Shown here one piece after another: positions 7,208 to 9,202 of a stretch of 9,202 nt of DNA. Positions within the stretch are counted from its first letter, which is position 1; each line of letters opens with the position of its first letter. A program made the position numbers and the translations under genes. The notes beneath the pieces are model-generated. The model was not told where the DNA came from. It did no database searches and was given only the letters and a program-made list of their open reading frames with translations. This DNA is from Lutibacter sp. (GTDB taxonomy: Bacteria > Bacteroidota > Bacteroidia > Flavobacteriales > Flavobacteriaceae), in NCBI GenBank assembly GCA_030599055.1, contig JAUVOS010000094.1:1-9202 (forward strand). The letters run 5' to 3'.

Positions 7208-7869
7208 CTTACAATGAAGAGGAAACAGTGATGGATGTTATCCTCTATGCTTCGATTTCTACAATTATTGATGAAATAATTGTTGTAAACGATGGTTCTA
7301 CAGATGAAACAAAAGGAATAATTGATGAGTTAAGAAAGGAAATTGACTTTAAAGCCATCCATTTAAAGAAAAATAAAGGAAAAGGAAATGCAATGGCAAT
7401 TGGTGTAGAAAATGCAAGCAATGAAATTATTGTGTTTATTGATGCTGACCTATCAAATATCCAAGAGGAGCATTTTATTCAATTAGTTACTCCAGTAGCT
7501 ACTCAAGTAGCAGATATGGTTTTAGGGCAACCAAGCGAAACATTAATTGATTATGGCATTAATCCATTTAAATCATTCACTGGGCAACGAGCCGTTCTAA
7601 AAACAGACATTTTACCCTTAATTGACAAAATGAAAACGTCAAGATTTGGTGTTGAAACTTTAATCAATTTGTTTTATCAATCACAGGGTAAAGTCGTTAA
7701 ATATGTAATGTTAAAAGACTTAATTCACCCTACAAAATATGGTAAAACATCGCCCTTACAAGCAACAAAAGAATTTATTTTTGAAGGACATGAAATAGCT
7801 ATGACTGCCATTAAAAATTACGATTTATTACTAAAATCACTAAAAGAAATCACCAAAAAACATATTTAA
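7180..7869 (+). CDS. Family 2 glycosyltransferase (GT-A fold), second copy
   Basis: A 229-residue tandem paralogue of the preceding glycosyltransferase, starting 3 bp after its stop. All GT-A landmarks are at the same residue numbers: NDGSTD (37-42), NKGKGNAMAIG (65-75), DAD followed by LSNI (88-94), GQRAV (135-139) and FGVET (156-160). No membrane segment or signal peptide is present. The least alike parts of the two copies are residues 91-110 and 117-130, just after the metal site, where acceptor or sugar specificity is often set, so the two may add different sugars or act in sequence. The stop (7867-7869) is one base from the start of the outer-membrane barrel gene. GT2 specificity cannot be deduced from these motifs. 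Confidence 0.88.
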   Translation: MKKATAIICAYNEEETVMDVILYASISTIIDEIIVVNDGSTDETKGIIDELRKEIDFKAIHLKKNKGKGNAMAIGVENASNEIIVFIDADLSNIQEEHFIQLVTPVATQVADMVLGQPSETLIDYGINPFKSFTGQRAVLKTDILPLIDKMKTSRFGVETLINLFYQSQGKVVKYVMLKDLIHPTKYGKTSPLQATKEFIFEGHEIAMTAIKNYDLLLKSLKEITKKHI

Positions 7870-7870
7870 A

Positions 7871-9202
7871 ATGACACAAACAAAATTAATTTTACTATTT
7901 GCTTTTATAGGCATACTTAGTTCAACTACGATAGTTGCACAAGAGGATGCAAACAAACTAAAAATATCAGGAGAGCTATTAACAGACCAGCGATTTTTGA
8001 ATGAATCACCCAATAATTGGGCTTGGAACGAAAACAGAGTAACACTCAAATTTGATAAGAAAATTACAGATAATTCTAAGTTTTATAGTGAAGTTTGGTT
8101 ACGTAATATAGGATTACCTCAAATCAACTCATCAGCAGATTTATACAATAAAGGAATCATAGACCCTTATAATTTAGAAGTAAGAGAAGCCTATGTTCAA
8201 TTATATGGTTTTTTGAGCAAAGATTTAGATGTAAAAATCGGTCGTCAACGAATTACATGGGGAACAGCTGACAAGCTAAATCCAACAGACAATCTAAACC
8301 CTTATGACTTAGAGGATATTTTAGATTTTGGTCGTCATAGAGGTTCTGATGCTATCAGTTTTGATTATTACTTTAATTCCGAATTTTCGTTACAAGGCGC
8401 ATTTATCCCATTTTTTCAACCCGCAAATATGCCTATTGGTATTTTTGCTAATGCCTTAAATCCTTCTATGCAATTACCTGAAGGTCTTACCTTAATGGAT
8501 TTCACAGACCAAATACATACACCAGCATATAATATAGGAGAAAGTTCAACTATGGGGTTAAAATTTAAAGGATTTGCCAAAGGATTTGATTTTTCACTTA
8601 GTTATGTTTGGGGTAGAGACGGAATGCCTGTTTCCACATACAACACATTAACACCTGTTGATGCCACAGGAGGCATAAGCATACACTCTGATTTATCTTT
8701 TTACAGAACTCACATTTTTGGAGTGGATACTGCAGGTAGTATCGGAGGTGTAGGTGTTTGGGCAGAAGCAGCTGTTTTCTTGCCAGATAACGAAGTGGTT
8801 ATGACTAATGATATGGCTGCCTTTTATCCACTAGGAACGCCAGCAGAAATGACAATGAGTAATGAAGTTGTGCTAGATAAAGAAGATTGTACAAAGTTTG
8901 TTGTTGGTGCAGACTATAATTTTTCAAATGGCATCTATCTTAATATACAATTCTTACATGGATTTATAAATGAAAGAGGAACTGATAATCTAAATGACTA
9001 TTTTTTCATACAGTTAGATAGAAAATTTTTAGATGATAAACTTAAAATTTCCCCATTAGTAGGTGGTTTTATAGTATCTGATTGGGAAAGTGTTGAGAAT
9101 AATTATGCAATTGTTTATACGCCAAATATTTCATACATGGCAACAGACAATGCAGAAATAACACTTTCAACAGCATTATTTAATGGAAAAGGCGAAAATA
9201 TA
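7871..9202 (+). CDS. DUF1302-like outer-membrane beta-barrel protein (3' end outside window)
   Basis: An open frame runs from ATG 7871 to the last base without a stop, giving 444 residues of an incomplete protein. A signal peptide is clear (hydrophobic 6-22, then IVAQ-ED). The mature part has alternating beta-strand patterns with frequent aromatic ends. It carries a block VKIGRQRITWGTADKLNPTDNLNPYDLED (start at residue 122), which matches the G-R-Q-x-x-x-W-G...NP.D signature of DUF1302-type porin-like proteins. A later segment, YFFIQLDRKFLDDKLKISP, also looks like barrel strands. Such proteins recur next to RND/MMPL exporters and LolA-like or DUF1329 periplasmic proteins, suggesting the outer-membrane end of one transport route. 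It begins one base after the second glycosyltransferase. The family's biochemical role is not settled; a plain porin is the alternative. Confidence 0.82.
   Translation, partial: MTQTKLILLFAFIGILSSTTIVAQEDANKLKISGELLTDQRFLNESPNNWAWNENRVTLKFDKKITDNSKFYSEVWLRNIGLPQINSSADLYNKGIIDPYNLEVREAYVQLYGFLSKDLDVKIGRQRITWGTADKLNPTDNLNPYDLEDILDFGRHRGSDAISFDYYFNSEFSLQGAFIPFFQPANMPIGIFANALNPSMQLPEGLTLMDFTDQIHTPAYNIGESSTMGLKFKGFAKGFDFSLSYVWGRDGMPVSTYNTLTPVDATGGISIHSDLSFYRTHIFGVDTAGSIGGVGVWAEAAVFLPDNEVVMTNDMAAFYPLGTPAEMTMSNEVVLDKEDCTKFVVGADYNFSNGIYLNIQFLHGFINERGTDNLNDYFFIQLDRKFLDDKLKISPLVGGFIVSDWESVENNYAIVYTPNISYMATDNAEITLSTALFNGKGENI

Overview
The window is an AT-rich (roughly one-third GC by eye), tightly packed, single-strand stretch that looks like it comes from a member of the Bacteroidota. 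Three things point that way: the low GC, starts preceded by A-rich sequence rather than a clear Shine-Dalgarno motif, and signal peptides ending in A-x-A-Q or V-A-Q. The protein families are also common in Bacteroidota. This is an inference from style, not a database match.

All ten supported genes lie on the + strand. The gaps between them are -4 to +44 bp, and no terminator-like hairpin or recognisable Bacteroidota promoter (TTG...TAnnTTTG) was seen between them. They therefore read as one operon that is cut at both ends of the window. In order: (1) a 374-aa GNAT-fold acyltransferase of the YghO / bacterial-ceramide-synthase-like type, 38-1162; (2, 3) two tandem short PlsC-like acyltransferases, 1168-1719 and 1733-2290; (4) a 78-aa acyl-carrier-protein homologue, 2335-2571, whose phosphopantetheine serine is replaced by isoleucine; (5) a 752-aa RND/MMPL lipid-type exporter, 2583-4841; (6) a secreted LolA-like protein, 4878-5612; (7) a cytoplasmic patatin-like lipase, 5621-6496; (8, 9) two tandem family-2 glycosyltransferases, 6493-7176 and 7180-7869; (10) the N-terminal 444 residues of a DUF1302-like outer-membrane beta-barrel, 7871 to the window end.

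Taken together, the locus looks like a build-and-ship system for an acylated, possibly glycosylated lipid. Three acyltransferases, a carrier-like protein, a lipase and two glycosyltransferases would act at the cytoplasmic side. An RND pump, a periplasmic lipid-binding LolA fold and an outer-membrane barrel would then form a route to the outer membrane. The product cannot be read from the sequence; an N-acylated amino lipid (sphingolipid- or sulfonolipid-like) is one guess, suggested only by the first gene. No ketosynthase, dehydratase, sphingolipid-backbone synthase or ligase is inside the window, so the backbone-making genes, if any, must lie outside it.

The most unusual points are the carrier protein without its serine, the motif decay in the first of the two PlsC-like paralogues, and the two separate tandem duplications (acyltransferases and glycosyltransferases) in one operon. 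There are no RNA genes, CRISPR arrays, insertion sequences or gene-free stretches over 300 bases.
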